64,000 nt of DNA from Microcaldota archaeon (GTDB lineage Archaea > Micrarchaeota > Micrarchaeia > Micrarchaeales > Micrarchaeaceae). This document shows, one piece after another, positions 33,204-41,181 of the stretch; positions within the stretch are counted from its first letter, which is position 1; the number at the start of each line of letters is the position of its first letter. The stretch is from NCBI GenBank assembly GCA_021827995.1, contig JAKATK010000003.1:1-64000 (forward strand), read 5' to 3'. A program made the translations under genes and the position numbers. The notes under the pieces are model-generated. The model searched no databases, was not told the DNA's origin, and worked only from the letters and a program-made list of their open reading frames with translations.

Positions 33204-34840
33204 TTTTCTCGCACCCTGCCATCCCTACCCCTGCGCCTGTGCAGTAGCGCGATGACAACCACCGTTACCAATATGAGCACTACGATGAAGCCTGGGGGCG
33301 GTGCTCCCTGCGCAGCAGTGCCGGTCGCACCCTGGAAACCAGAGCCATGCGTGCTTCCAGAGCCAACTGCGTAAGTTCCCTGTGAGAGGTTCACTGCGAA
33401 GTCCATGGTCTCGCTGACCCTTTGGTTTAGGTTGTTGGAATACGATACCACAATCGGTATGGTGTGCTCACCTGGTTTAATGCCCGATTGCGCCAGGAAA
33501 CTCAGGGTGAAGGCAGTTGGGCTGTCCACGGCCATATCGCCCATGAAAGTCGTGTTGCCCCCTTCCGGCTCGATGCCGTGAGGCGGGAACGCCGTAACGC
33601 TTACTGCCGATGCGGCGGTAGTGCCGAGGTTGTTGAGCGTAGCCGTGATGGAGAATATGCTGCCTATCGTTGGCGCCGATGGCAGCACAGTCACGCTCGT
33701 CTGAGTTAGATTTACAAGCCCGGGCGTCAGGAATGCGAGCGTCCTGGATGCGGTCTGCGTCTGGTTGTCCAGCGTGTAAGTGAGCGATGCGTCCATGGTG
33801 TCCACCGTAAAGGTAGACGATGGCTGCGAGTAGAGCGTCACCGGGAAGCTTATCGAAGAGCCGGCCGGTATGTAGCTGAATACCACGTAGCCATTCTTGC
33901 CCAACACGTCCAGCGGCGTCTGCGGGCTTAGCAGCACCGATACGTTTCTAATCGGCAAGCTGCCGCTGTTCATTACAGTTATACTCTCGTTCTCCACCTC
34001 GCCAGCCACGAGGGTCCCGTTCGACGGGTATATGAAGATGTCCTGCGGCGCCGGCTCTATGTATAATCCAAGCTGGGCGTCCGCGCTAGTGTTGTACCCG
34101 TACGGGTTTGTGTAGTATGAACCTATACTCAGGTCTACGGGCACGCCCGTAGTGCCAGACTGTGCGTACAGGTACACGCTCAGGTTCTTGCTCTCGCCCG
34201 GTGCAAGAGCGCCGACCTCTTCTGGTTGGTTGAGCACGCTGAGGCCCGATGGCGCTGATATCCGCGTCACGGTATCGTACGCATAACCGCTGCCGCCGTT
34301 CTTGAGCGTTATGGTCAGGTTGTTCAGTCCGGGCACGAGCTGGGCGCTCCCTGCCGTGTACGACAGGCTGGCCGCACCCGGCATCGGCACGCCAACGTAG
34401 AATGCCTGACTTGTAGGTACCGTGTTGTTCTGGTAGAACCACGACAGCCCTAAGTAGAACTGCTCCAGCATGTTAGGGCTGGTGCTAATGTTCTTCGCTA
34501 TGTTGAGGTAGAAGACCATGGTGAAGGTGCTGAACGGCGATACCTGCGGCGTGTGGTAAGCCTGGTACTCTGAGCTGTTCGAGAAGGTAAAGCCCCTCGG
34601 CAGTATGAGCTGCCCTTCGACGTCATTGAGTGGGCAGTTCTCCCCATAGTTCTCCATCGTTATCGTCAGCGGTACGCCCATGTCGCCCGGCCCTGCCTGC
34701 ACGTGTTGTGTCGAGTTGCCCCAGACCGCATTCAACACCTGGAAATCTGCGCCTGTCGAAGTACAAGACGCCGCATTCGTTATACCAAAACGCGCAAGTA
34801 GAAGCAACGCAGCTACCGCAACGTAAACAAGTTTTCTCAT
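33200..34840 (-). CDS. Exported CARDB/S-layer-like protein with C-terminal anchor
   Basis: A signal peptide (MRKLVYVAVAALLLLARFG...NAA) precedes about 490 residues of repeated Ig-like domains of CARDB/COG1361 style. Typical segments are ITMENYGENCPLNDVEGQLILP, NLTITLKNGGSGYAYDTVTRIS and SITATLNNLGTTAASAVSVTAFP. A Gly/Ala linker, one membrane helix (about 516-533) and a basic cytoplasmic tail (HRRRGRDGR) follow. Many Asn-X-Ser/Thr sites suggest N-glycosylation. It overlaps both neighbours by 4 nt, so it is an integral member of the ABC operon, perhaps as extracellular substrate-binding or adaptor subunit. Confidence 0.82.
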   Translation of the reverse strand: MRKLVYVAVAALLLLARFGITNAASCTSTGADFQVLNAVWGNSTQHVQAGPGDMGVPLTITMENYGENCPLNDVEGQLILPRGFTFSNSSEYQAYHTPQVSPFSTFTMVFYLNIAKNISTSPNMLEQFYLGLSWFYQNNTVPTSQAFYVGVPMPGAASLSYTAGSAQLVPGLNNLTITLKNGGSGYAYDTVTRISAPSGLSVLNQPEEVGALAPGESKNLSVYLYAQSGTTGVPVDLSIGSYYTNPYGYNTSADAQLGLYIEPAPQDIFIYPSNGTLVAGEVENESITVMNSGSLPIRNVSVLLSPQTPLDVLGKNGYVVFSYIPAGSSISFPVTLYSQPSSTFTVDTMDASLTYTLDNQTQTASRTLAFLTPGLVNLTQTSVTVLPSAPTIGSIFSITATLNNLGTTAASAVSVTAFPPHGIEPEGGNTTFMGDMAVDSPTAFTLSFLAQSGIKPGEHTIPIVVSYSNNLNQRVSETMDFAVNLSQGTYAVGSGSTHGSGFQGATGTAAQGAPPPGFIVVLILVTVVVIALLHRRRGRDGRVREK

Positions 34841-35544
34841 CGCTTCACCTCGCGCTCCTCCTCTATCATGCCATCCCTCAAATAAACGTTCCTATCCGAA
34901 AGCTCTGTCAGCTCCGCATCGTGGGTCACCATTATTATCGTAGTGTGGTTCTCGCGACCCACCCTGACCAGCAGGTTCATTACCTCATCTGATGTCTTCG
35001 AGTCTAGGTTGCCTGTCGGCTCGTCCGCCAGCAGTATCAGCGGGTTGTTGACAAGGGCCCTGACTATCGCAACCCTCTGCTGCTCCCCTCCGCTTAGCTC
35101 TGTAGGCTTCTTCTGCAGCTTGTCCCCGAGCCCGACCTCGCCGAGCATGCTCTTTGCCCTGGCGATGTTCTCCGCGGTGTCCCTCCCGTCTACCATCAGT
35201 GGCAGCATTACGTTTTCCATCACACTCAAGTATGGCACCAGATTGTACGACTGGAACACGAACCCTATGTCCCTGTTCCTGAGCATGGCGAGCTCGCCCT
35301 CTGGCATGGAAGAGACTCGCCTGCCGTTGATAAACACCTCGCCCTCAGTCGGTCTGTCCAATGTGCCAACGAGGTCGAGTAGGGTGGTCTTGCCGCTGCC
35401 AGATGGGCCCAGTATGGACACAAACTCGCCCCTAGCTACGCTTAGCGATACGCCGCGTATGGCCTCGTATCGCATGCCCTTCGTACCGTAGACCTTCTTC
35501 ACGTTTTCAAGCGTTATAATCGGTCCACCGTCCCTTTTCTTCAT
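34837..35544 (-). CDS. ABC transporter ATP-binding protein (MacB/LolD type)
   Basis: 235-residue ATPase of the MacB/LolD family. Walker A GPSGSGKTT, Q-loop FVFQSYNLVPYLSVMENV, signature LSGGEQQRVAIVRAL, Walker B LLADEPTGNLDS and H-loop VTHD are all intact. ATG 35544 (MKKRDGG) is chosen; the frame is open to 35595 but that overlaps the upstream regulator. The downstream gene begins in a 4-nt overlap. Such ATPases usually drive mechanotransmission or export of lipids, peptides or lipoproteins without substrate crossing the permease. Confidence 0.93.
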   Translation of the reverse strand: MKKRDGGPIITLENVKKVYGTKGMRYEAIRGVSLSVARGEFVSILGPSGSGKTTLLDLVGTLDRPTEGEVFINGRRVSSMPEGELAMLRNRDIGFVFQSYNLVPYLSVMENVMLPLMVDGRDTAENIARAKSMLGEVGLGDKLQKKPTELSGGEQQRVAIVRALVNNPLILLADEPTGNLDSKTSDEVMNLLVRVGRENHTTIIMVTHDAELTELSDRNVYLRDGMIEEEREVKR

Positions 35545-35560
35545 GAGCACACCAGCGATA

Positions 35561-37189
35561 TCAAGAGGTTCTGTTCGATGCCTGCCACACGGCAATGAGC
35601 CCGTTTGAGGTAGTTACAACGACTCTGTAAGTGCCGTTCTCGAATGGGCCTTGCGGGATTTCCATATTGCCAAAGCCCAGATGCCCCACATAAGTAAGCG
35701 TGGCAGTGGAATTAGGGCCGAGCTCATAGCCGCCGAACCCTCCGCGTGCAATCATCTCTGCAAACATAGCCCTTGTCATCGGCGCCGAAAGCGTGCCATT
35801 GGCGTTAGCAACGAAGGTAAGCTCATCGAAATAGATGGGCATAGGAGGGTGGACAAGGAAGATGCCATAGTTTCTGATCCCGCCGAATCCGGTTATGGTT
35901 ATGTTCCTAGTCCCATTAGGCAATGTTATCTTTATAGCGTTCGTGCCGTATTCACCCAACCTATATATCGCGGATGCGTTCAGCACGATAAGATTGCCAG
36001 GCGTGCCATTGTAAATGATCATCCTGGGGTAAGTCGCATTGCCGCTCGATATCCGCCAAAACCTGGATGTGCCTACAACCATGCTCGAGTTCTGCGTTCC
36101 GTTTGCCGCGGCTCTAATGGAAACCAGAGAAGTATTGATGCCAGCAGGGAAAGGTCCCCAAGTGGTGCGTATCGATAGCGGTGCGTTGTCATTGCTGCCG
36201 GGCAGTAACGTTACGCTACGTATAATTAATGGCGCGACCCCGTAGTTAATCAGTGTCACATTAAACGTGGTTACGTTGCTTGTCAGACCGAAGTTCGCGC
36301 CCTTTACACCGAGCGTTCCAGTGTTATTCCAGAATGCATTAATCATCGTCGGCGCAATCGGGAATCTCATGCCGACCGCGACGAAACGCTGTCCGCCGGT
36401 ATTTGCAATCAGCGTCTTCACAGAAGGTGATAACGTGAACTCTGTAGAGTTCGGCGTATAAAACGCGTCCACAACAGGTGAGAAATCTATCAGCACTCCA
36501 GAGGACGCGTTAATTCTCACCGGGTTGTCGAGTTCCTTGACCACGTTCCTGCCCAAGACGGTAACATTGTACGTCATGCCATCTACGGTTATGTTTGCCG
36601 AGTTTATGTCGAATGCTACGGCATCGACCTCAGAATCCTTGTAGAGGTTAACACCTCCAATAACCTGGCTTACGTTTATGAGCCCAAGTAGGTCCAGTCT
36701 GCCGCTGCTGTTTGTACGTACCCATTCCGAACCGCTACCGTTCACAACGCGCAAGCTTAGCGACGAGTAATTTATGTAGAGGCTCTGCGTGCCGTAAGGC
36801 ACGTGCGGTGGATCCGTCAGGCTTATTGGGACGAAGTAGCTGGTTGCCGCACCGGTCGATGAGGTAATGTATACGTAAATCGATACCGCGACCAAACTCA
36901 TGACTGCTACTGCGAGCCAGTACCTCGTTGCTGCGAATGTAGACCGGTCTTTGCCAATCGTCCCATCGCCATTGCTCTTTGCGCCGCCGTTGTTAAGCCT
37001 GTAGTGCTTCCATTTTCTGACATGTTGGTCAACTATCATCTCTATTATGCCTGCGTGCTCTAGGTCATAAAGATGTTTGCTAACGGTCGATGGTGCTATG
37101 CCGAGAGCTGCGCTGATGCCGCTTAGAGTATCATTGCCGCTGGCTATCAGTTCGGTTATTCTCTCCTTTGTCTCTCCATGTTTTCCCAT
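35561..37189 (-). CDS. Membrane-anchored HTH regulator with extracellular DUF4382-like sensor
   Basis: A 542-residue one-component receptor. An N-terminal winged helix (about 5-65: ISAALGIAPSTVSKHLYDLEHAGII) resembles ArsR/MarR-type DNA-binding domains. A linker and a single membrane helix (about 90-110) lead to about 430 extracellular residues. Residues ~125-250 match the DUF4382 pattern (LYINYSSLSLRVV, SGRLDLLGLINVSQVIGG, VDAVAFDINSANITVDG), and the rest is Ig-like, rich in glycosylation sequons. A TATA box at 37219-37230 gives a ~9 nt leader. First gene of the ABC operon, which it probably regulates. Confidence 0.82.
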   Translation of the reverse strand: MGKHGETKERITELIASGNDTLSGISAALGIAPSTVSKHLYDLEHAGIIEMIVDQHVRKWKHYRLNNGGAKSNGDGTIGKDRSTFAATRYWLAVAVMSLVAVSIYVYITSSTGAATSYFVPISLTDPPHVPYGTQSLYINYSSLSLRVVNGSGSEWVRTNSSGRLDLLGLINVSQVIGGVNLYKDSEVDAVAFDINSANITVDGMTYNVTVLGRNVVKELDNPVRINASSGVLIDFSPVVDAFYTPNSTEFTLSPSVKTLIANTGGQRFVAVGMRFPIAPTMINAFWNNTGTLGVKGANFGLTSNVTTFNVTLINYGVAPLIIRSVTLLPGSNDNAPLSIRTTWGPFPAGINTSLVSIRAAANGTQNSSMVVGTSRFWRISSGNATYPRMIIYNGTPGNLIVLNASAIYRLGEYGTNAIKITLPNGTRNITITGFGGIRNYGIFLVHPPMPIYFDELTFVANANGTLSAPMTRAMFAEMIARGGFGGYELGPNSTATLTYVGHLGFGNMEIPQGPFENGTYRVVVTTSNGLIAVWQASNRTS

Positions 37190-37216
37190 GCGACCGTTCT
37201 TAGAATGTGCGCGCCG

Positions 37217-37231
37217 TCATTTATATACGTT
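37217..37231 (-). promoter_or_regulatory. TATA box of the sensor-ABC-CARDB operon
   Basis: CGTATATAAATGAC on the minus strand, about 26 nt before a predicted start near 37198. No inverted repeat that could be the regulator's own operator was evident in the 125 nt up to metG. Confidence 0.6.
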
Positions 37232-37314
37232 GCCCGATATTTCGTTTTTCATTTCGTTTTTGTACTTTTGCAAAAAGGGATGCGCTCAAAGAGCAATCCG
37301 CATCGGAGCTTCGC

Positions 37315-38790
37315 TCATTCCGTTGTTTGTACCTTCCTAAAAAGATACGCGCCCCTCTTCGGCTTTCCGTTGAAAGCCCCGAACTTGCAGTCGCTGAGCT
37401 TGCCCTGTTCCACGCCCAGCTGTTCGGACAGTCTTTTCCCGGTATCCGGCATGAACGGGCTTATAAGCACCGATATGATCCTTATGGATTCGAGCAGGTT
37501 GTACAAGACCTGCGAAAGCTCCTTGCCGTGAAGCTTCCACGGTTCCTTATCGTTCACGTACTTGTTCGCTACCCTTATGTAAGCGAATATCTCGTTCAGC
37601 GCGCCGAATGTGTCTAGCTCTAGCATGGCATTGTCGATTTTTTCAATGTCAAGTTTGGCATCTAGTTCCGGTGTCCCCTCGATCTTGTCATCGAACTTTT
37701 CGGCTATCGTGAGCGCCCTGTTCACAAGATTGCCTAGCTCTGCGACAAGCTCGTTGTTCAGCCTCGTGATCATGGTCTTCTCAGAGAAGTCGCCATCGTC
37801 ACCCAGTGGCATCTCCCTGAGCAATGTGTACCTGACGGCGTCTACCGAATACTTGTCGGCCAGCCCTGTTATGTCTACGAAGTTCCCCAGGCTCTTGCTC
37901 ATCTTCTTGCCATCCGCAGTCCACCATCCGTGCGCGAAGACCATCTTGGGTGGCTCTATGCCTGCCGAGAATAGCATAGCGGGCCATATAACCGAGTGGA
38001 ACCAGTTTATCTCCTTGCCCACGAGGTGAACATCAGCCGGCCAGAACTCACCGAACTTGTCCCCGTCTGGCCAGCCGAGCGCGCTTATATAGTTGCACAG
38101 CGCATCGACCCAGACGTACACGTAGTGCTTCTTGTCCATTGGGAAAGGCACTGCCCACTTTACCGTTGTCCTGGTGATGCTGACGTCCCTAAGGCCGTCC
38201 TTGACCCTGTTGATTATCTCCTTCGACCTGAGCTTTGGAGACAGGAAGGCCGGTCTGTCATCGTAGAACTTGAGCAGCCTGTCCTGGTACCTGCTCAGCC
38301 TGAAGAAGTAGGTCTCCTCCTTCAGCTTCTTCACCTCCCTGCCGCAAATTGGGCACTTCCCATTGATGAGCTGCAGGTCCGTCCAAAAGGATTCATCCGG
38401 AAGGCAGTACCAACCTTCGTAATTGCCGACGTATATATCACCGGATCTTGCCATCTTGTCTATCACCTGTGCCACTACTGCCTCGTGCGCAGGTGAGCTC
38501 GTCCTCACGAACACGTCATAAGATATGCTCAGCTTGCTCCAGACGTCCCTGTAAACGCCAACTATGCTGTCAACGAACTCCTTCGGCGCCTTCCCCGCGG
38601 CCTTTGCCGCAGTTTCTACCTTCTCGCCATGCTCGTCCGTGCCGACAAGGAAGTATACGTCGTCGCCCCTGAGCCTGTGCCACCTGGCCAGAACGTCAGC
38701 CACTATTGTTGGGTATGCGTTCCCCAGGTGCGGCTTGTCCGTCACGTAGTAGATCGGCGTCGTTATATAGAACTTCGGCAAGTCTACCAC
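37315..38790 (-). CDS. metG: Methionyl-tRNA synthetase, bacterial MetG2-like
   Basis: Charges tRNA-Met. The HIGH-type motif is PHLGNAYPT (the N variant is normal in Bacillus-like MetRS), with GTDEHGEK, a reduced zinc knuckle (CPICGREVKKLKEETYFFRLSRYQDRLL) and KMSKSLGNFVDITGL. EGWYCLPDESFW and HLVGKEINWFHSVIWPAML follow bacterial Bacillus/Thermus-type enzymes rather than archaeal MetRS. 491 residues; there is no C-terminal tRNA-binding domain. GTG 38790. It shares a central TATA box with the divergent antiporter. Confidence 0.95.
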   Translation of the reverse strand: MVDLPKFYITTPIYYVTDKPHLGNAYPTIVADVLARWHRLRGDDVYFLVGTDEHGEKVETAAKAAGKAPKEFVDSIVGVYRDVWSKLSISYDVFVRTSSPAHEAVVAQVIDKMARSGDIYVGNYEGWYCLPDESFWTDLQLINGKCPICGREVKKLKEETYFFRLSRYQDRLLKFYDDRPAFLSPKLRSKEIINRVKDGLRDVSITRTTVKWAVPFPMDKKHYVYVWVDALCNYISALGWPDGDKFGEFWPADVHLVGKEINWFHSVIWPAMLFSAGIEPPKMVFAHGWWTADGKKMSKSLGNFVDITGLADKYSVDAVRYTLLREMPLGDDGDFSEKTMITRLNNELVAELGNLVNRALTIAEKFDDKIEGTPELDAKLDIEKIDNAMLELDTFGALNEIFAYIRVANKYVNDKEPWKLHGKELSQVLYNLLESIRIISVLISPFMPDTGKRLSEQLGVEQGKLSDCKFGAFNGKPKRGAYLFRKVQTTE

Positions 38791-38821
38791 CGCTTCCGGT
38801 CAGAAAAGCTTTCGAGCAAGG

Positions 38822-38831
38822 CTATAAATTT
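38822..38831. promoter_or_regulatory. Apparent bidirectional TATA box (metG / antiporter)
   Basis: CTATAAATTT is nearly self-complementary. Read on + it predicts a start at 38852, next to the antiporter ATG 38853. Read on - it predicts a start near 38800, 10 nt before the metG GTG. Confidence 0.6.
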
Positions 38832-38852
38832 GCTGCTCTGCAAAAGCGCCAC

Positions 38853-40001
38853 ATGGAAATACTGATGGCGATACTGATACTTGTAGCGTCCGCAACTGGC
38901 CTAGGCCTTATCGTCGAGGAGGTCGGTATCCCTCACGTAGTCGGTGAGATAGGCGCCGGGATAATCCTCGGGCCAGCGCTGCTTAATTTTATAAGCTATA
39001 CCAAAACGCTGTCCGATCTTGCGTCCGTAGCGCTGTTCTTCATAGTGCTACTGATAGGCATTGAGGCTACTACCGACGTGCTAATAAAGCATTACGCTTC
39101 AGCAGCCAAACTGACGGTGGTTAGTTTCATAGTTCCTTCATCATTCCTATTCCTTATCAGCCATTTCATCTTTGGCATCCCTCTCGTCATGTGTGCCATC
39201 ATCAGCATAGCGGTAGGCGTCCCATCGATATCTATAGTCTCGATACTGATACTGAAGTACGGCCTGCTGCACAAGGAGGGCGGACAGAAGATACTCGTAA
39301 GCGTTGTCTTCTCAGACATCCTCGCATTCGTCATCCTGGCGGCACTCAGCGGCGGCGGAAGTTCATTTATGCTAGCCATCGGTCTCACAGCCTTCTCCCT
39401 AACCTTCTTTGCGCTCGACTTCCTGATGAAGAGGCACGCGCGAGAGCTGAGCGATATTTTCGGGTCTCTAAGAAAGACCGAGCGGGGAGAGGCGCTATCG
39501 TTCAGCTTCGTAATAATAGCAGGCCTTGTCATCGCTTCCCTCCTGCAGCTCATAGGCGTGACCTATGTCCTCGGTGCGTTCTTTGCCGGCCTGCTGATAA
39601 GTAGGGCCATCGTTGGCGCGCGCCTCTTCCACATGCTTAAGAACACGTTCAGGCGGCTCAATAACAGCTTCTTCATCCCACTGTTCTTCAGCATAGCTGG
39701 CCTGGAGGTCTCGCTGATCAGCGCCCAGTACGCCCTGCTGCTTATCGCACTACTCTTGGTCAGTACCGTCTCGGTATTAGTCGTGGGCTATGAGTGGGCA
39801 CGCATCGAGGTGCATGATATCAAACCAACTAGCGTGGTAGCGCTCCTCGGTGGCCGGGGAGCCGTAGGCGTAGCGATAGGCAGCATAGCCCTTAGCGGCG
39901 GCCTGATAAGCGATAACATATATTCAATCATAGTCATCGCTACCGTCTGTCTATCGACAATCCTGCCGCCGTTACTCAGGGGACAGCGGACGGTGCGTTA
40001 A
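38853..40001 (+). CDS. Monovalent cation:proton antiporter (CPA2 family)
   Basis: 382 residues with about 12 helices. The pattern is that of NapA/KefB-type antiporters: GLIVEEVGIPHVVGEIGAGIILGPALL, FFIVLLIGIEATTDVL, and YVLGAFFAGLLIS then FFIPLFFSIAGLEV. The end reads ALLGGRGAVGVAIGSIALSGGLI. There is no C-terminal RCK domain. It probably exchanges Na+ or K+ for H+ for pH or ion balance. ATG 38853 fits a leaderless transcript; the longer frame from 38706 overlaps metG. Confidence 0.88.
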   Translation: MEILMAILILVASATGLGLIVEEVGIPHVVGEIGAGIILGPALLNFISYTKTLSDLASVALFFIVLLIGIEATTDVLIKHYASAAKLTVVSFIVPSSFLFLISHFIFGIPLVMCAIISIAVGVPSISIVSILILKYGLLHKEGGQKILVSVVFSDILAFVILAALSGGGSSFMLAIGLTAFSLTFFALDFLMKRHARELSDIFGSLRKTERGEALSFSFVIIAGLVIASLLQLIGVTYVLGAFFAGLLISRAIVGARLFHMLKNTFRRLNNSFFIPLFFSIAGLEVSLISAQYALLLIALLLVSTVSVLVVGYEWARIEVHDIKPTSVVALLGGRGAVGVAIGSIALSGGLISDNIYSIIVIATVCLSTILPPLLRGQRTVR

Positions 40002-40017
40002 TCAGAGAGCGGAAGAA

Positions 40018-40121
40018 CGCCGGGGGTGGGAATTGAACCCACGGAAGCCATTGCTGGCTAAACAGCTTAGCAGGCTGCCGCCCTTTAGTGCGTTTTCGAC
40101 GAACCACTAGGCGACCCCGGC
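40018..40121 (-). tRNA. tRNA-Ser (GCT) with an intron in the D loop
   Basis: 104 nt on the minus strand. The acceptor is GCCGGGG/CCCCGGC with discriminator G. The anticodon stem is GCAGC/GCTGT around CTGCTAA, giving anticodon GCT. There is a long variable arm (AGCC/GGCT), and the T stem is GTGGG/CCCAC. The D stem (GCC/GGC) encloses 27 nt instead of about 9. Removing nucleotides 20-37 restores the standard D loop TAGTGGTAG. A TATA-like CTTTTATTG upstream (about 40146-40155) is at the expected distance. Confidence 0.92.
40085..40102 (-). other. Predicted 18-nt tRNA-Ser intron with bulge-helix-bulge
   Basis: The flanks fold as a canonical BHB. The outer helix is GCCT/GGGC, a bulge AAA lies on the 3' strand, the central 4-bp helix is AGTG/CACT, a bulge GTT lies on the 5' strand, and the inner helix is CGT/ACG with loop CGAAA. 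Cutting after the second base of each bulge removes exactly these 18 nt. The fold was drawn by eye. A D-loop intron position is non-canonical. Confidence 0.78.
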
Positions 40122-40258
40122 GCGCTTAGTAGTTTCTAACAAAACAATAAAAGCCTATGTCGGTCTCTTATCGAGTATTCCTGCGTACTGCCGCTGCAGT
40201 ATTGAAAGGCTTTTATAGACGTAGCGCAAAGAGAGTAGCCGCTACGAGAGGTGCGAAA

Positions 40259-40960
40259 ATGGCATTCAAGGACGGAGACTTCTTAATGGTGGAGTACAGC
40301 GCCTGGGGCGCGCCTGACAACAGCCTAATAGACACTACCGACGCCGAGGTCGCGAAAAAGGCCAGTGCATACGATGAGAAGAGGAGCTACGGGGCAGTTC
40401 TGGCCATACTAGGGTCGAGCACACTGCTAAAGGGCCTCGACCGTGAACTCAGGGGCATGAGCGTAAACGAGAAGAAAAAGTTCACGTTCAAGCCAGAGGA
40501 GGCATTCGGCCAAAAGGATCCGAACCTGATACACACCGTGTCAAAGTCGGATTTCAGAGCCAACGGTGTAGACCCGGAACCTGGAATGCGCGTGACAGTG
40601 GAAGGTGTCAGGGGCACGATTAGGAGCGTCAGCGGCGGCCGCGTCGTCGTAGACCTTAATCACCCATATGCTGGCCGCGATGTCACGTACGAAGTCAAGA
40701 TAACAAAGTTCATAGACAAGGACAACGAGAAGATAGAAGCCCTCGGCGCAGCCTACGGGGCCAAGCCGACCGCGGTTAGTGTGACTGATGGAAGCGCAGA
40801 GATAACATTCGACAGCAGTGTGAATAAGAGCGCCGAATACTTCATAAGCAAGTCCAGTCTTGTCGAAGCGATACTGAAGCGTCTGCCCTCGCTGCAGAGC
40901 GTGAACGTGCACGAGGAGTACAAGAGGGCTGACGCGACAGAGAAGGCTGCCAGCGAGTGA
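40259..40960 (+). CDS. FKBP-type peptidyl-prolyl isomerase (archaeal FKBP26/SlyD-like)
   Basis: A folding helper with FKBP domain and inserted flap. The FKBP part has GDFLMVEYSAWG and LLKGLDRELRGMSVNEKKKFTFKPEEAFGQKDPNLI. The IF-type insertion is EPGMRVTVEGVRGTIRSVSGGRVVVDLNHPYAGRDVTYEVKI. A C-terminal domain of about 80 residues, typical of archaeal long FKBPs, follows. ATG 40259 (MAFKDGDF) is chosen; a TATA box at 40209-40218 gives a ~19 nt leader. Ends one base from spt4. Confidence 0.94.
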   Translation: MAFKDGDFLMVEYSAWGAPDNSLIDTTDAEVAKKASAYDEKRSYGAVLAILGSSTLLKGLDRELRGMSVNEKKKFTFKPEEAFGQKDPNLIHTVSKSDFRANGVDPEPGMRVTVEGVRGTIRSVSGGRVVVDLNHPYAGRDVTYEVKITKFIDKDNEKIEALGAAYGAKPTAVSVTDGSAEITFDSSVNKSAEYFISKSSLVEAILKRLPSLQSVNVHEEYKRADATEKAASE

Positions 40961-41152
40961 TCAAGCCTTTATATTGAGCGCGTAGGTGCTCTCCGTCTTG
41001 AGGCCCAGTTTCTTTGCTATCTGCGACTTCTCTACGTTGAGCACTATGATGTAGCCGTTCCACTTGGTCGTCAGGTCCGTGGATCCGCATAGTGGGCACG
41101 TATCGCCATGGCTCAGTATGAACCTGCACTGCTTGCAAGCCTTTTGCTCCAT
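40961..41152 (-). CDS. spt4: Transcription elongation factor Spt4 (RpoE'')
   Basis: Partner of Spt5 on RNA polymerase. 63 residues with a single zinc ribbon: Cys6-x2-Cys9 (KACKQCRFIL) and Cys19-x2-Cys22 (CPLCGS), then TTKWNGYIIVLNVEKSQIAKKLG. ATG 41152 is preferred over the frame start at 41164. It follows rpoE by 29 nt, the usual archaeal arrangement. Confidence 0.94.
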   Translation of the reverse strand: MEQKACKQCRFILSHGDTCPLCGSTDLTTKWNGYIIVLNVEKSQIAKKLGLKTESTYALNIKA

Positions 41153-41181
41153 AACCAGCACCAATCATTCCATTCCTGCCT

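Noticed and set aside
37315-38790. HLGN instead of HIGH in MetRS as a possible lost catalytic residue
   Set aside because: The same variant is normal in Bacillus-like MetRS, so it is not a defect.
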